64,000 nucleotides of DNA from Bacillota bacterium (GCA_017577945.1 PKQS01000008.1:186001-250000), one strand, 5' to 3'; counted from the stretch's first letter, positions 8,535-17,380 are shown. Notes: a model not told the origin generated them from the sequence alone. Program-made: numbers and translations.

Positions 8535-9604
8535 CGGGCCAGCCAATCGCCGCGCGGATTGCGGCGCCGCGGAGTAGTCGGCCGAGCCGGCGAGCCGTCA
8601 TTGACGTGGGCACCAACTCGGTGCGCCTGCTGGTCGCGGACGTCGCGGTGCACGAAGGCGCCGTGCGGCTAAGCCACGTACACCGGGACCTGGCCATGCC
8701 GCGCCTTGGCCGGGGAGTCGACCGCACCGGCAGGCTGTCCGACGACGCGATGCAAGCGGCGGCCGGTGTAGTCGAGTCCTTCGTCCGCCAAGCGCGGGAG
8801 TTGGGCGCCGAGAACGTGGAAGTCATCGGCACCAGCGCGCTGCGGGACGCGGTCAACCGCGACGAGTTCATCGCCCTGGTGCGGCGGCGGGCGGACGTGG
8901 AAGTGCGGGTCATCAGCGGCCGCGACGAGGCGGCGTTGTCCTTTCTTGGCGCCGTCCGGGGGACGCCCGTGGCCGTGCCGGGAGCGGCCGTCCCTGCGCC
9001 GGCGCCTGGCGCGGGCGAGGGGGCGCACGCACGAAAGGCGGGCTGCGAGACGCGGCCGGCCGAGGCGCCGCCGGTCTACGTTCTCGACATCGGGGGCGGC
9101 AGCACGGAGCTGGTGCGGGGACGGGCGGACGGCACGATGGAGTCCGCCGTGAGCGTGGATGTCGGATCCGTGCGCATGACGGAGCTGTGCGTGCGCTCGG
9201 ACCCGGTTTCCGATGCCGACTGGACGCGCCTTGTGGAAGAAGTGCGGGCGCGGCTCGCGCCCATCCAGGCCTTGCGGGCGGGGGAAGGCGTGCTGCTGGC
9301 CGTGGGCGGAACGGCGACGACGCTGGCGGCGGTGAAGCAGCGGCTGCGGGTATACGATCCGCGGCGCGTGCATGGCTTCGTGCTGACGCGTCAGGACGTG
9401 GCGGAACTGGCGGAGGCGTTGCGGCAAACGCCGGTGGCCCAGCGGCGCACGTGGCCGGGCCTGCAGCCCCAGCGCGCCGACGTCATCGTGGCGGGCGCCG
9501 TCATTGCACGGGAGGTCCTGTCCTGCCTGGGCGCCGAACGCATGGTCGTCAGCGAGAGCGACCTGCTCGAGGGCGTGCTGATCCGGAGCGCGCTGGCCGG
9601 CTAG
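8531..9604 (+). CDS. ppx: Ppx/GppA family phosphatase (exopolyphosphatase)
   Basis: ASKHA-fold enzyme releasing Pi from polyphosphate or hydrolysing pppGpp to ppGpp. It is 357 aa from GTG 8531 with GGGGAGGCG upstream; the GTG overlaps the DUF501 stop. Motifs are IDVGTNSVRLLVADV (phosphate 1), IGTSALRDAVNRDEF, VISGRDEAALSFLGAV, DIGGGSTELV (phosphate 2) and LAVGGTATTLAAV. An Ala/Pro/Gly-rich insert of about 30 residues separates the two halves just before the second phosphate loop. It lacks the C-terminal HD domain of long Ppx proteins. Choice between Ppx and GppA cannot be made from sequence. Confidence 0.92.
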   Translation: MTGQPIAARIAAPRSSRPSRRAVIDVGTNSVRLLVADVAVHEGAVRLSHVHRDLAMPRLGRGVDRTGRLSDDAMQAAAGVVESFVRQARELGAENVEVIGTSALRDAVNRDEFIALVRRRADVEVRVISGRDEAALSFLGAVRGTPVAVPGAAVPAPAPGAGEGAHARKAGCETRPAEAPPVYVLDIGGGSTELVRGRADGTMESAVSVDVGSVRMTELCVRSDPVSDADWTRLVEEVRARLAPIQALRAGEGVLLAVGGTATTLAAVKQRLRVYDPRRVHGFVLTRQDVAELAEALRQTPVAQRRTWPGLQPQRADVIVAGAVIAREVLSCLGAERMVVSESDLLEGVLIRSALAG

Positions 9605-9623
9605 GAAGGCCCCGGAAGCCTCG

Positions 9624-9653
9624 TTGACCGGGAAAAGAGGCCGAGGCTATAAT
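9624..9653 (+). promoter_or_regulatory. Promoter of tRNA-Leu
   Basis: TTGACC at 9624-9629 and TATAAT at 9648-9653 with an 18-nt spacer, ending 15 nt before the tRNA 5' end. Confidence 0.8.
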
Positions 9654-9668
9654 GAAGTTGCATCTTAT

Positions 9669-9753
9669 GCCGGAGTGGCGGAATGGCAGACGCGGGCGAC
9701 TTAAAATCGCTTGGGCGATCCCCGTGCGGGTTCAAGTCCCGCCTCCGGCACCA
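9669..9753 (+). tRNA. tRNA-Leu (UAA)
   Basis: 85-nt type II tRNA. The acceptor GCCGGAG pairs with CTCCGGC, the discriminator is A and CCA is encoded. The anticodon loop CTTAAAA gives UAA at 9702-9704. The long variable arm (TTGGGCGATCCCCGTGC region) and T-arm GCGGGTTCAAGTCCCGC are present. Six T residues follow CCA directly and may help termination. Confidence 0.96.
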
Positions 9754-9773
9754 TTTTTTCGGAGGCGCATCGC

Positions 9774-10274
9774 TTGACGCCCACTCCTCTCAAGCCGAAA
9801 TCGTGGCGCGACTCGTACACCGAGTACAAAGAAATCGTCGCGCCGCCTCACTGCAACCATCACGGCACCGTGTTCGGCGGCCACATCCTGGCCCTCATCG
9901 ACAAGGTAGCCGGGGTGGTGGCCATGGAGCACTGCGGTTCACCGTCGGTCGTCACCGCCAGCATGGACCGGGTCAACTTTTATCAACCCGTCAAACAGGG
10001 CCAAATCCTGCACTTGCAGGCGCGCTTGACGTACACGGGCCGCAGCTCCATGGAGATATTGGTAAGAGTTTACGGGAAGGACTTGAAAGACCCGGATCGG
10101 AAACCTTGGTTGACGTGCGAGGCGTTTACCACGTTCGTGCTGGTGGACGCCGAAGGTCGTCCGGTGCGGGCGGTGCCTCCTTTGTTGCTGGAGACGGAAG
10201 AAGATCGGCGGCTGTACGAGGAGGCGCTGGCTCGCCGCCAGGCGCGGCTGCGCGAACGCGGGACCGTTTCCTAG
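9774..10274 (+). CDS. Acyl-CoA thioesterase (hotdog fold)
   Basis: Predicted cytosolic acyl-CoA hydrolase of the YciA/BACH-like group. It is 166 aa. TTG 9774 is chosen because GGAGG lies 8 nt upstream and the frame further upstream runs into the tRNA. The hotdog signature CNHHGTVFGGHILALIDKVAGVVA holds the catalytic-region Asn/His/Gly-Gly and Asp, and ASMDRVNFYQPVKQGQ is the second strand motif. The C-terminal tail is an amphipathic Arg/Glu helix. The next gene begins about 65 nt downstream. Confidence 0.9.
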   Translation: MTPTPLKPKSWRDSYTEYKEIVAPPHCNHHGTVFGGHILALIDKVAGVVAMEHCGSPSVVTASMDRVNFYQPVKQGQILHLQARLTYTGRSSMEILVRVYGKDLKDPDRKPWLTCEAFTTFVLVDAEGRPVRAVPPLLLETEEDRRLYEEALARRQARLRERGTVS

Positions 10275-10339
10275 AATCGTTGTTGGACAAGCCGCCGCGC
10301 CGTGACGACGCAGATTGGGCCATGAGGAGTTGGTTTGCC

Positions 10340-10903
10340 GTGTCGGGCCGCATGCGTGTTGCCGCTGTCGCTGCTCTCGTCTTCATCCTGGCGGCGGGCG
10401 TGAGTGCCTACGCGCAGTCGGTGGGCCAGTTCTATCGCCACGAAGATCCCCGCTACTGGTGGTACGAATCCTACGATCGGTCGTTTGAAATCGCCTTGCC
10501 CGCCAATCCGATCTACACCGTGCACCGGGATTTGTTCGGCGAGACGACCGTCGAAATCCCGATGCGAGAAGGCGGGCCGTACCTTTGGATCAAGATTTTC
10601 CCGGGCGGCCAGGCGGCGCTGAACCGGGCCGTCAGCGCGGTGCAGCAGCAGTGGCAGCACGTGCTGACCGGCACGCGGTTGACGGAAAACCGCACCATCC
10701 TCACCCGCGTGGGCCTGAACGCGCAGTTTATCGTGCTGCAGGGACGCACGGCCACGGGCGCCAACGGGATGGTACGGGCGGTGTTTTTCAACAACGGCGA
10801 TCGCAACGTGGCGCTGATTTGGGCCGGCGACGCGTCGGACTATACGGGCGACATCCAGGCGGCCTGGATTGAGGCGGTCAATAGCTTCTCCTGGCTGCGC
10901 TGA
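10340..10903 (+). CDS. Secreted protein of unknown function
   Basis: 187 aa. A classical signal peptide (residues 1-26, hydrophobic core VAAVAALVFILAAGVSAYA, cleavage likely after AYA) is followed by a soluble domain rich in aromatic residues (YRHEDPRYWWYESYDRSFEI). The domain looks alpha/beta, with a final VALIWAGDASDYTGDIQAA helix. No family is recognised. GTG 10340 has AGGAG 10 nt upstream; ATG 10322 (193 aa) and ATG 10352 are alternatives. It is followed by a strong hairpin terminator. The pattern, in which the domain ends in a helix and ASDY, recalls PsbP-like lipoproteins, but this is only a guess. Confidence 0.7.
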   Translation: MSGRMRVAAVAALVFILAAGVSAYAQSVGQFYRHEDPRYWWYESYDRSFEIALPANPIYTVHRDLFGETTVEIPMREGGPYLWIKIFPGGQAALNRAVSAVQQQWQHVLTGTRLTENRTILTRVGLNAQFIVLQGRTATGANGMVRAVFFNNGDRNVALIWAGDASDYTGDIQAAWIEAVNSFSWLR

Positions 10904-10960
10904 CCGTCGTAGCCTGACGATCCTCAGGCCGGGCGGAGTGTCGTGCCGGGCGGGAAAACA

Positions 10961-11020
10961 ACGGTCCTTGGCGGGCAAGACGTCGCGCGAAGTCCCGCTC
11001 GCCAAGGACCGTCTTTTTTT
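10961..11020. terminator. Bidirectional terminator between convergent units
   Basis: 13-bp perfect inverted repeat ACGGTCCTTGGCG / CGCCAAGGACCGT (10961-10973, 11000-11012) with seven T on the right (11014-11020) and GTTGTTTTC when read leftward. It separates the rightward secreted-protein gene from the leftward pit operon. Confidence 0.88.
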
Positions 11021-11066
11021 CGGACGTAGCCTTCTCCCCGCGGCGCCGCCGCTGCGGACGGCGAAA

Positions 11067-11732
11067 TCAGCCGCTAAAGCGCGAAACGGTGAGGACGCGC
11101 AGCAGGTCGGCCGCGTCTTCGGCCCTGTCGGCCGTGTTCTCCATCGCGTCGATGAGATCGCGCAACAGCATCAGCGTACCGGCGGGCAAATCCATTGCGA
11201 ACAGCCGCTCGTACAGGGACGCCTTCAGCACGTCCGCGTCTTCTTCAGCGCGCTCGACGGCGGCGCACAAGTCCAGCGCGGCACGCCGGTCGCCCGACGC
11301 CAGCTTGTCCAACGCCTCGTTCAGCTTCTTCGCCGCCTGCACCAACAGGTCGCCGAACTGAATCAGGCCTTCCCGGAGCGGCTCCGGCGGCGCTTCGCGG
11401 AACACGGCGATCAGGCGGGCCGCCCCGTTGGCGCAGTCCGCCACGTCGTCGGCGCGCTCGACCAGCAGCATCAGATCCGCGCGGTCGGCAGGCAAGAACA
11501 AACCTTCGGACAACTTCTCCAACAGTTCTCGGCGCAGTTCGTCCGCTTGCCGCTCCGCGTTGAAAATGCGCTGCTGATAGACATTAGCTTCATCCAGCTC
11601 GCCGGCGCAGAAGTGCTGCAGCACGCTGCGCAGGTGCTCCGCGACCTCGACTACTTTGTTCATGTGATCCCGCGAGGACAGCAACACTCGTTGCTGCTCT
11701 CGCATCCCCATCCAGCCGAAGAAGTTGCCCAC
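11067..11732 (-). CDS. DUF47/PhoU-like phosphate transport accessory protein
   Basis: 221-aa all-helical protein of the TIGR00153/DUF47 group, usually encoded next to Pit transporters and thought to regulate them. It begins FFGWMGMREQQRVLLSSRDH and contains ERQADELRRELLEKL, MLLVERADDVADCANGAAR and a closing LIDAMENTADRAEDAADLLRVL, where E/D repeats resemble the PhoU metal-cluster motifs. GTG 11732 follows GGGGGGGAC. It starts 16 nt after the pit stop, so both are one leftward operon. Confidence 0.9.
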   Translation of the reverse strand: MGNFFGWMGMREQQRVLLSSRDHMNKVVEVAEHLRSVLQHFCAGELDEANVYQQRIFNAERQADELRRELLEKLSEGLFLPADRADLMLLVERADDVADCANGAARLIAVFREAPPEPLREGLIQFGDLLVQAAKKLNEALDKLASGDRRAALDLCAAVERAEEDADVLKASLYERLFAMDLPAGTLMLLRDLIDAMENTADRAEDAADLLRVLTVSRFSG

Positions 11733-11748
11733 CGCCGTCCCCCCCTGG

Positions 11749-12717
11749 TCAGACGATGCTTGACAAAAGGAAATACAAGACGAAGGATACAACGCCGGAA
11801 GCCGCCGGCGTTGCCGCCCACGCCAGGACGATGTCGCGGGCGGTGTGCATATCGATGCTGCGGCGCCCGAACACCAGGCCCACGCCAAAGATGGCGCCCA
11901 CGATGGAATGCGTCGTCGAAACCGGGAGGCCCAGCAACGTGTACAGGTGCACGTTCAAGGACGCCGCGATCTCAGCCACGAACGCCATCGACGGCAACAA
12001 GTTGGTGATGCGGCTGCCCACCGTCTCCATAACCCGGTAGCCCCACATGGCGATGCCGAGCAGGATGGAGATGCCGCCCAAGGCCGCCGCTTGGAACGGA
12101 GTGGCCATGCCGACGCCTACCAGCACGCCCGTCGCGTTGGCCACGTCGTTGGCGCCCCAGGAAAAGGCCATGTACATGCCGCTCAGCGTCAGCAGCCACG
12201 CCCAGAGCCGGTCGGACACATGAAAGCGCTGCAGCACCAGGAAACGCAGCGACTGGTACAGCACGTACCCGAGGACCGCCGCGCCGACCGGCGTCAGCAC
12301 CCAGGCCATCACGATGTCCACCAGCTTTTCCCAGTAGATCGGCACGTTGCCGACGGCGAGCCCGGCGCCCGCTACGGCGCCGACGATGGCATGGGTCGTC
12401 GACACCGGCAGCTTCAGGTACGTGGCGCCGAACAGCCATGCCGACGAGGCCAGGATGGCGGACAAGGCGATGACGGACGCCAAGTGCGCGTCCAGTTGGT
12501 CCAGCGGGACGATGCCTTTGCCGATGGTGTCGATGACGCGGTTCCCGAACACCAACGCGCCCGCCAGGCTGCACGCGCCGACTATCACGACCGCTTCGCG
12601 GACGGTCCGGACTTTGGCGCCTACGGCGGTGCCCATGGAGTTGGCGGCATCGTTCGCGCCCAGCGTCCAGCCCGACAAGACGGCCGCAAGGAAGATCAAC
12701 GCATTCAGGAGACTCAT
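11749..12717 (-). CDS. pit: Inorganic phosphate transporter, PiT family
   Basis: Low-affinity, cation-coupled phosphate permease in the cytoplasmic membrane. It is 322 aa with about ten transmembrane helices and the internally duplicated PiT signatures: GANDAANSMGTAVGAKV and LKLPVSTTHAIVGAVAGAG in the N-half, GANDVANATGVLVG and LGLPVSTTHSIVGAIFGVG in the C-half. ATG 12717 gives the start at the first helix; upstream in-frame codons have no ribosome site. It is coupled with the DUF47 protein downstream. Confidence 0.95.
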   Translation of the reverse strand: MSLLNALIFLAAVLSGWTLGANDAANSMGTAVGAKVRTVREAVVIVGACSLAGALVFGNRVIDTIGKGIVPLDQLDAHLASVIALSAILASSAWLFGATYLKLPVSTTHAIVGAVAGAGLAVGNVPIYWEKLVDIVMAWVLTPVGAAVLGYVLYQSLRFLVLQRFHVSDRLWAWLLTLSGMYMAFSWGANDVANATGVLVGVGMATPFQAAALGGISILLGIAMWGYRVMETVGSRITNLLPSMAFVAEIAASLNVHLYTLLGLPVSTTHSIVGAIFGVGLVFGRRSIDMHTARDIVLAWAATPAASGVVSFVLYFLLSSIV

Positions 12718-12832
12718 AACAAAAGTAAGCTTCGCCTTTCCCTTTGAGAACCCTGCCGGCGCGGCGAGAAACACATCTTGGCCCCGGTTGCGTACCATGG
12801 ATGGACAGCGGTCCGCGAAAGGAGCACCCGGC

Positions 12833-13396
12833 GTGCACGTGCTGTATTTCGCTTACGGATCGTGCATGAGCCCCGAAGACTTGGCCCGGCACGTCCGGGA
12901 GTTCGAAGTCGTCGGGCCGGCGCTGGTGCGTGGCTACCGGCTCGGCTTCACCCGTTACTCCCGCGCCCGCCGGGGCGGCGTCGCCGACTTGGTGCCGGAT
13001 CTCGCGGGCGTCGTGGAGGGCGTCCTGTACCGGCTGCCGGTGGATCAGCTGGCCGCGCTGGATGAGCGGGAAGGAGCGCCGGACAACTACCGCCGGGACT
13101 TCATCGCCGTTCGCACACCCGACGGCAAGATGTTCGATCGGGTACTCACGTACGTGGTGGCCGACAAAGCCGCGGAGGAAATCCCGCCGCACCCCGACTA
13201 CGCCGCGACCATCGTCGCCGGCGCGGAGGCCTACTTGAGCCCGCAGTACGTAGAGCAGATCAAGGCTCACATCGAGAGGCTGCTGGCGCAAAAGGCGGCG
13301 CAGGAGCAGCGCCGGAAGGAGGCCAAGGGCGGCCGCACCCGGCGGGAGGGCAAAGACAAGCAGCGCAAGGACGCAGGAAGCCGCGGGCCCCGTTGA
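12833..13396 (+). CDS. Gamma-glutamylcyclotransferase-like (AIG2/GGCT) protein
   Basis: 187 aa. It starts at GTG 12833 with AAAGGAG 8 nt upstream. The GGCT fold is shown by VLYFAYGSCMSPEDL, close to the family YGSNL substrate loop with Cys in place of Asn-Leu, followed by LVRGYRLGFTRYSRARRGGVADL, VVEGVLYRLPVDQLAALDEREGAP and a NYRRDFIAV strand. The Glu in LDEREGAP is at the usual catalytic Glu position. The C-terminal 35 residues are a highly basic Lys/Arg tail (KEAKGGRTRREGKDKQRK), not part of the family domain, possibly nucleic-acid binding. Substrate unknown. Confidence 0.87.
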   Translation: MHVLYFAYGSCMSPEDLARHVREFEVVGPALVRGYRLGFTRYSRARRGGVADLVPDLAGVVEGVLYRLPVDQLAALDEREGAPDNYRRDFIAVRTPDGKMFDRVLTYVVADKAAEEIPPHPDYAATIVAGAEAYLSPQYVEQIKAHIERLLAQKAAQEQRRKEAKGGRTRREGKDKQRKDAGSRGPR

Positions 13397-13427
13397 ACGT
13401 CCGCCCGGCCAGGCACCAAGATGCACG

Positions 13428-14177
13428 TCACGCCTGCGGCCGTTCGCCTCGGACGAAACGGATGCACGCCGCCACGATGGCTGCGGCGACTTGTTCGCGG
13501 TAATCGTCCCTCGCCATGAGCGCCCGGTCGATGGGGCTAGTAACGAAGCCAATCTCGACCAGCGCCGCGGGCATAGTCGTGTGGCGCAGCACCGCGTAAT
13601 TGCCCGGCAGCGCCTGGCGGTAGTTGGGCGGGTAAATTTTCAGCAGCTCCTCCTGGATTAACAGCGCCAGAGCGCGGCCCTCTTCGGATCCGGGCAAGTA
13701 AAAGGTCTGCGCGCCGAAGCAGTCCGAGCTCGGGTACCGGTTAACGTGCAGGCTGATGAAAAGGTCCGCGCCCTGCTCGTTGGCGAAGCGCGCGCGGTCC
13801 TCCAGGGGAACGAACGTATCGTCCCGCCGCGTCAGCGCTACGGTGGCTCCGGCCGCCTGTAAAGCCCGCTCCAACCGCAACGCCATGTCCAGGTTGATTT
13901 CCTTTTCAATCAGTGCCGACGGCAGGTGGCACGCGCCCCGGTCGTGGCCGCCATGCCCGGGATCCACGACGACGTGGACGCCGTGCAGGGGACCCGGCGG
14001 AACTTGGCTGCGCGGGGCGGGCGACGGGTCCGGCGTTGGGGTGCCTTGCGAGGCTCGCAGGGCTGCCAGGCTCAGCGCCAGTGCGAGGACGGCGGCGGCT
14101 GCGGCCGCCAGCCGGACACGGGATCCGCTTTCACCATGCCGGACAAGCCCCAGCGGCCATGTGAGGATCCGGCGCAT
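13428..14177 (-). CDS. cwlD: N-acetylmuramoyl-L-alanine amidase, CwlD-like
   Basis: Zinc amidase (Amidase_3) cleaving peptide stems from muramic acid. CwlD initiates muramic-delta-lactam formation in spore cortex. It is 249 aa: one N-terminal membrane anchor (about 23-43), a Pro-rich linker, then the catalytic domain with VVVDPGHGGHDRGA (zinc His), a Glu ligand in IEKEINLDMALRL, ISLHVNRYPSS (zinc His) and PAALVEIGFVTSP (catalytic Glu). Length and spore context fit CwlD (237 aa in Bacillus), but other amidases of this fold cannot be excluded. Confidence 0.85.
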   Translation of the reverse strand: MRRILTWPLGLVRHGESGSRVRLAAAAAAVLALALSLAALRASQGTPTPDPSPAPRSQVPPGPLHGVHVVVDPGHGGHDRGACHLPSALIEKEINLDMALRLERALQAAGATVALTRRDDTFVPLEDRARFANEQGADLFISLHVNRYPSSDCFGAQTFYLPGSEEGRALALLIQEELLKIYPPNYRQALPGNYAVLRHTTMPAALVEIGFVTSPIDRALMARDDYREQVAAAIVAACIRFVRGERPQA

Positions 14178-14417
14178 GCGCCTCCCTCCTTCCGCCCGCG
14201 CCTCGGGCGCGCCGACCGGCGCGGTCTGCTCGCACGAAACGGCAGCGCCGGCGCGAAGATCCTATGTAGGGCCGGTGCCGTAGCATGCCGCGGGCGGTGT
14301 TCCCTCCGCGGCGGGGAAGTGATAAACTGCAGATTTGCGGACAAGGCCCAAGATTGTGCGGGCGATGGGTCGGACGGGCCGGGCGGCTCGCGGCCGCCGC
14401 AGCGGGAGGGACGAGCT

Positions 14418-15761
14418 GTGCGCGTCATCGTCATCGGCGCGGGGAAGCTGGGCTACGAAATCGCCCGCCTTCTCTCGGAGGAAAACCACGACATCGTCGT
14501 CATCGACAACGACCCGGACGCGCTGGCCGCCGTGGATAACCTGGACGTGTTGACCATCGAAGGCAACGGGGCCAGCCCCGTCGTCCTGGCCAAGGCGGAC
14601 GTGGCCAAGACCGACTTGCTCATCGCGGCGGCCGGCAGCGACGAGGTGAACATGATCGCCTGCCTCGCCGCCAAGCGACTCGGCGTGCCCGTGTGCGCGG
14701 CCCGCATCCGCAACCGCGACTACCTCGTCGACGACCCGGACTTGTCTTTCCGCAAGCTGGGCATCGACGTCGTCATCGACGTGGAGCGCACGGCCGCCAC
14801 CGAGATCGCTCGCATCCTGAAGACGCCCAACGCGACGCAGGTGGACTACTTCGCCGACGGCCGCGCCTGCGTCATCCGGGTGCGGGTGGACCAAGGCGCG
14901 CCGGTCACGCGGGCGCCGCTGCGGGAGATACGGCCTGATCGCTGCGTCATCGTCCTGGTCGCGCGGGACGACGACTTCTTTATCCCCGACGGCGACACCG
15001 TCATTCAGCCTGGAGACCGCATTTTCATCGTCACCCAGACCGGCCATTTTGCCCCCATTCGCGAGCTGACGGGCGCCACCGAACGCCGTCCGCTGCGCCA
15101 AGTGACCATCGTGGGCGGCGGCCGCGTCGGCTTGACGCTCACGCAGCTTTTGCTGCGCAGCCGGCGGCGCGGCATGGAGATCAAGATTATCGAGAAGGAC
15201 TACGAGCGCTGCATGCAGCTGGCGTCCATGCTGGACAACGTCATCGTCATCTGCGGCGACGGGGAGAAGTACGAGGTGCTGGAAGAAGAGATGGTGGGCC
15301 GGTCGGACGCGTTCGTGGCGGTGACCAGCGAAGACGGCGCCAACCTGCTGGCGACGCTGGCCGCCAAGGAGCTGGGCGCGGCCGAAGCCGTCGCGCGCTT
15401 GTCGCGGGAAAACTACATTCCGCTGGCGGAGCGGGCTGGCGCGGATGCCGTGGTGGTGCCGCGCCTGATCGCCGCCAGCACGCTGCTCAAGCTGGTGCGC
15501 AAAGATCCGGTCGTTTCGCTCGCGCTGCTGGGCGACGGGCGCGCCGAGGCCGTGGAGCTGGTGGTGGAGGCCGGCGCGCCGGCGGAAGGGAAAAAGCTGG
15601 CGGAGCTAAAGAAGTTCGAGGACGCGGTTGTCGGCGTGCTGGTGCGGGACGACAAAGTCATCGTGCCGTCGGGCGAAACGGAAATTCATGCCGGCGACCG
15701 GCTGGTCTTGTTCGGCCTTGCGGCCGCGATGCCGAAGGCGCAGCAGCTGTTTCGGGCCTGA
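14418..15761 (+). CDS. trkA: Trk system potassium uptake protein TrkA
   Basis: Cytosolic, peripheral regulatory subunit binding NAD(H)/ATP and gating TrkH. It is 447 aa, with two tandem RCK units: Rossmann loops VIVIGAGKLGYEIARLL (about residue 3) and VTIVGGGRVGLTLTQLL (about 231), each followed by a TrkA_C domain. GTG 14418 has GGGAGGGACG upstream. TrkH follows after 39 nt. The 240 bp upstream holds no gene; a ydaO-type c-di-AMP riboswitch, frequent before ktr/trk genes, was not recognised. Confidence 0.96.
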   Translation: MRVIVIGAGKLGYEIARLLSEENHDIVVIDNDPDALAAVDNLDVLTIEGNGASPVVLAKADVAKTDLLIAAAGSDEVNMIACLAAKRLGVPVCAARIRNRDYLVDDPDLSFRKLGIDVVIDVERTAATEIARILKTPNATQVDYFADGRACVIRVRVDQGAPVTRAPLREIRPDRCVIVLVARDDDFFIPDGDTVIQPGDRIFIVTQTGHFAPIRELTGATERRPLRQVTIVGGGRVGLTLTQLLLRSRRRGMEIKIIEKDYERCMQLASMLDNVIVICGDGEKYEVLEEEMVGRSDAFVAVTSEDGANLLATLAAKELGAAEAVARLSRENYIPLAERAGADAVVVPRLIAASTLLKLVRKDPVVSLALLGDGRAEAVELVVEAGAPAEGKKLAELKKFEDAVVGVLVRDDKVIVPSGETEIHAGDRLVLFGLAAAMPKAQQLFRA

Positions 15762-15800
15762 GCGGGCTTCGGCGCCGCCGGGGATGAAAAGAGGATTTCC

Positions 15801-17261
15801 ATGCAGCCAGGCGTGCTTGCCCGCCACGTGGGCAATTTGCTTCTTCTTGTGGCCATCGCCATGCTGGTGCCGGCCGCGTACGCGTGGCTTGCGCGCGAGA
15901 CGACGGCAGGTACGGCTTTTCTTTTGTCGGCCGCGCTGACCGCGGCGCTGGGGGGTGCGCTGCGCGTGCGCACCCGCGACGAAGAGCTCAGCATCCGCAC
16001 GGCCCTGGCCGTGGTGGTGCTGGGCTGGGCCGCCGCGGCCACGGCCAGCGCGCTGCCGTTTTGGCTGTCGGGACTGCCGTGGATCGACGCCCTTTTTGAA
16101 GCCGTCTCGGGCGTGACGACGACGGGCGCGACGGTCATTCGGGACCTAAGCCGTCACGATCGCGCGCTTCTTTTATGGCGCAGCATGCTGCAATGGTTCG
16201 GTGGGCTCGGCATCATCGTCTTGTTCACGTCGGTGTTCCCGCGCCTCGGCATCGGGGCTATTCAGCTGTTTCGGGCCGAAATGACGGGGCTGCAGCCGGA
16301 GAAGCTGCTGCCGCGCCTGTCCGACACGTCGAAGCTGCTGTGGACCATTTATGGGCTTTTAACCGCGGCGGCCGCCGTGCTCTTGGTTTTGGCCGGTATG
16401 CCGGTGTTCGACGCCGTCAACCACGCCTTGACGACGGTGTCCACGGGCGGCTTTTCCACCCACAACGCGGGCATCTCGGCGTTCGGTTCAGCCGCCGTCG
16501 AAAGCGTCCTCTTGCTGTTCATGTTTCTCGGCGCCACCAACTTCATGCTAATCTACCGCGTCTTTCGCCTCGGCGATTGGCGGGCGGCGCGGGACGAGGA
16601 GTTCAGGCTCTACGTGGCTCTGGTCGTGGGCGGCGGGCTGCTGATCGCCGCCGCGCTTTGGCTGCAGCAAGGCGATCCTTTGGGCGCGGCGCTGCGCAGG
16701 GGCTTGTTTCAGGCCGTCGCGGTTATTAGCACCACCGGTTTCGCGGTGGCGGACTACACGCAATGGCCCCACCTGGCGCAAGCCGTCCTCTTCGTGCTCA
16801 TGTTCGTCGGCGGCTGTGCCGGCTCCACCGCAGGCGGTCCGAAGATCGTGCGCGTCCTGGTGGCCCTAAAGCACGGCGCCGGCGAGATCGTGCGGGTGCT
16901 TCACCCGCGGTCGGTACGGGTCGTGCGCCTTGACGACCAGCCGTTGCCTCCGTCCGTGTTCGCAGCCGCGACCGCGTTTTTGTTTGTTTACGCCGGTACG
17001 TGGTTCTTCAGCACCGTCGTCCTGGCCGCCTTAGGCTTGCCCCTGCCCGATGCGGCCGTAGCCGCCATTTCCGCTTTGGGCAACATCGGTCCCGGTTTCG
17101 CCAATATCGGCCCCACCGAGACGTTTGCCGGCTTTCCGGCGGGCGTCAAGCTCTATTTGATGGTCCTCATGCTGGTGGGCCGCCTGGAAGTGCTCGGCGT
17201 CTACGCGCTGCTGCTGCCCGGCTTCTGGGATCTTCGCCCCGGTCGCCGCGTGCGGGGCTGA
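15801..17261 (+). CDS. trkH: Trk/Ktr potassium uptake channel subunit TrkH
   Basis: Integral membrane K+ translocating subunit that works with TrkA. It is 486 aa with about ten hydrophobic segments and four pore-loop repeats: AVSGVTTTGATVI, ALTTVSTGGFSTH, VISTTGFAVADY and SALGNIGPGFANIGP. GGCAGSTAGGPKIVR is the conserved stretch after the third repeat. ATG 15801 is preceded by AAGAGG. It forms an operon with trkA. Confidence 0.96.
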   Translation: MQPGVLARHVGNLLLLVAIAMLVPAAYAWLARETTAGTAFLLSAALTAALGGALRVRTRDEELSIRTALAVVVLGWAAAATASALPFWLSGLPWIDALFEAVSGVTTTGATVIRDLSRHDRALLLWRSMLQWFGGLGIIVLFTSVFPRLGIGAIQLFRAEMTGLQPEKLLPRLSDTSKLLWTIYGLLTAAAAVLLVLAGMPVFDAVNHALTTVSTGGFSTHNAGISAFGSAAVESVLLLFMFLGATNFMLIYRVFRLGDWRAARDEEFRLYVALVVGGGLLIAAALWLQQGDPLGAALRRGLFQAVAVISTTGFAVADYTQWPHLAQAVLFVLMFVGGCAGSTAGGPKIVRVLVALKHGAGEIVRVLHPRSVRVVRLDDQPLPPSVFAAATAFLFVYAGTWFFSTVVLAALGLPLPDAAVAAISALGNIGPGFANIGPTETFAGFPAGVKLYLMVLMLVGRLEVLGVYALLLPGFWDLRPGRRVRG

Positions 17262-17380
17262 CGGACACTTCTTTCCTTGCGCCCCTCCCTCCATATGTAC
17301 ATTTCAGTTTCTTAGCATAAAATAGATATGATTCTGCAAATACTACCTGCGACACGATTTCCATTAAGGGGGGCGCGCTC

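Noticed and set aside
14178..14417. ydaO-type c-di-AMP riboswitch before trkA
   Set aside because: Such switches often precede ktr/trk genes, but no core motif was recognised in this gap.
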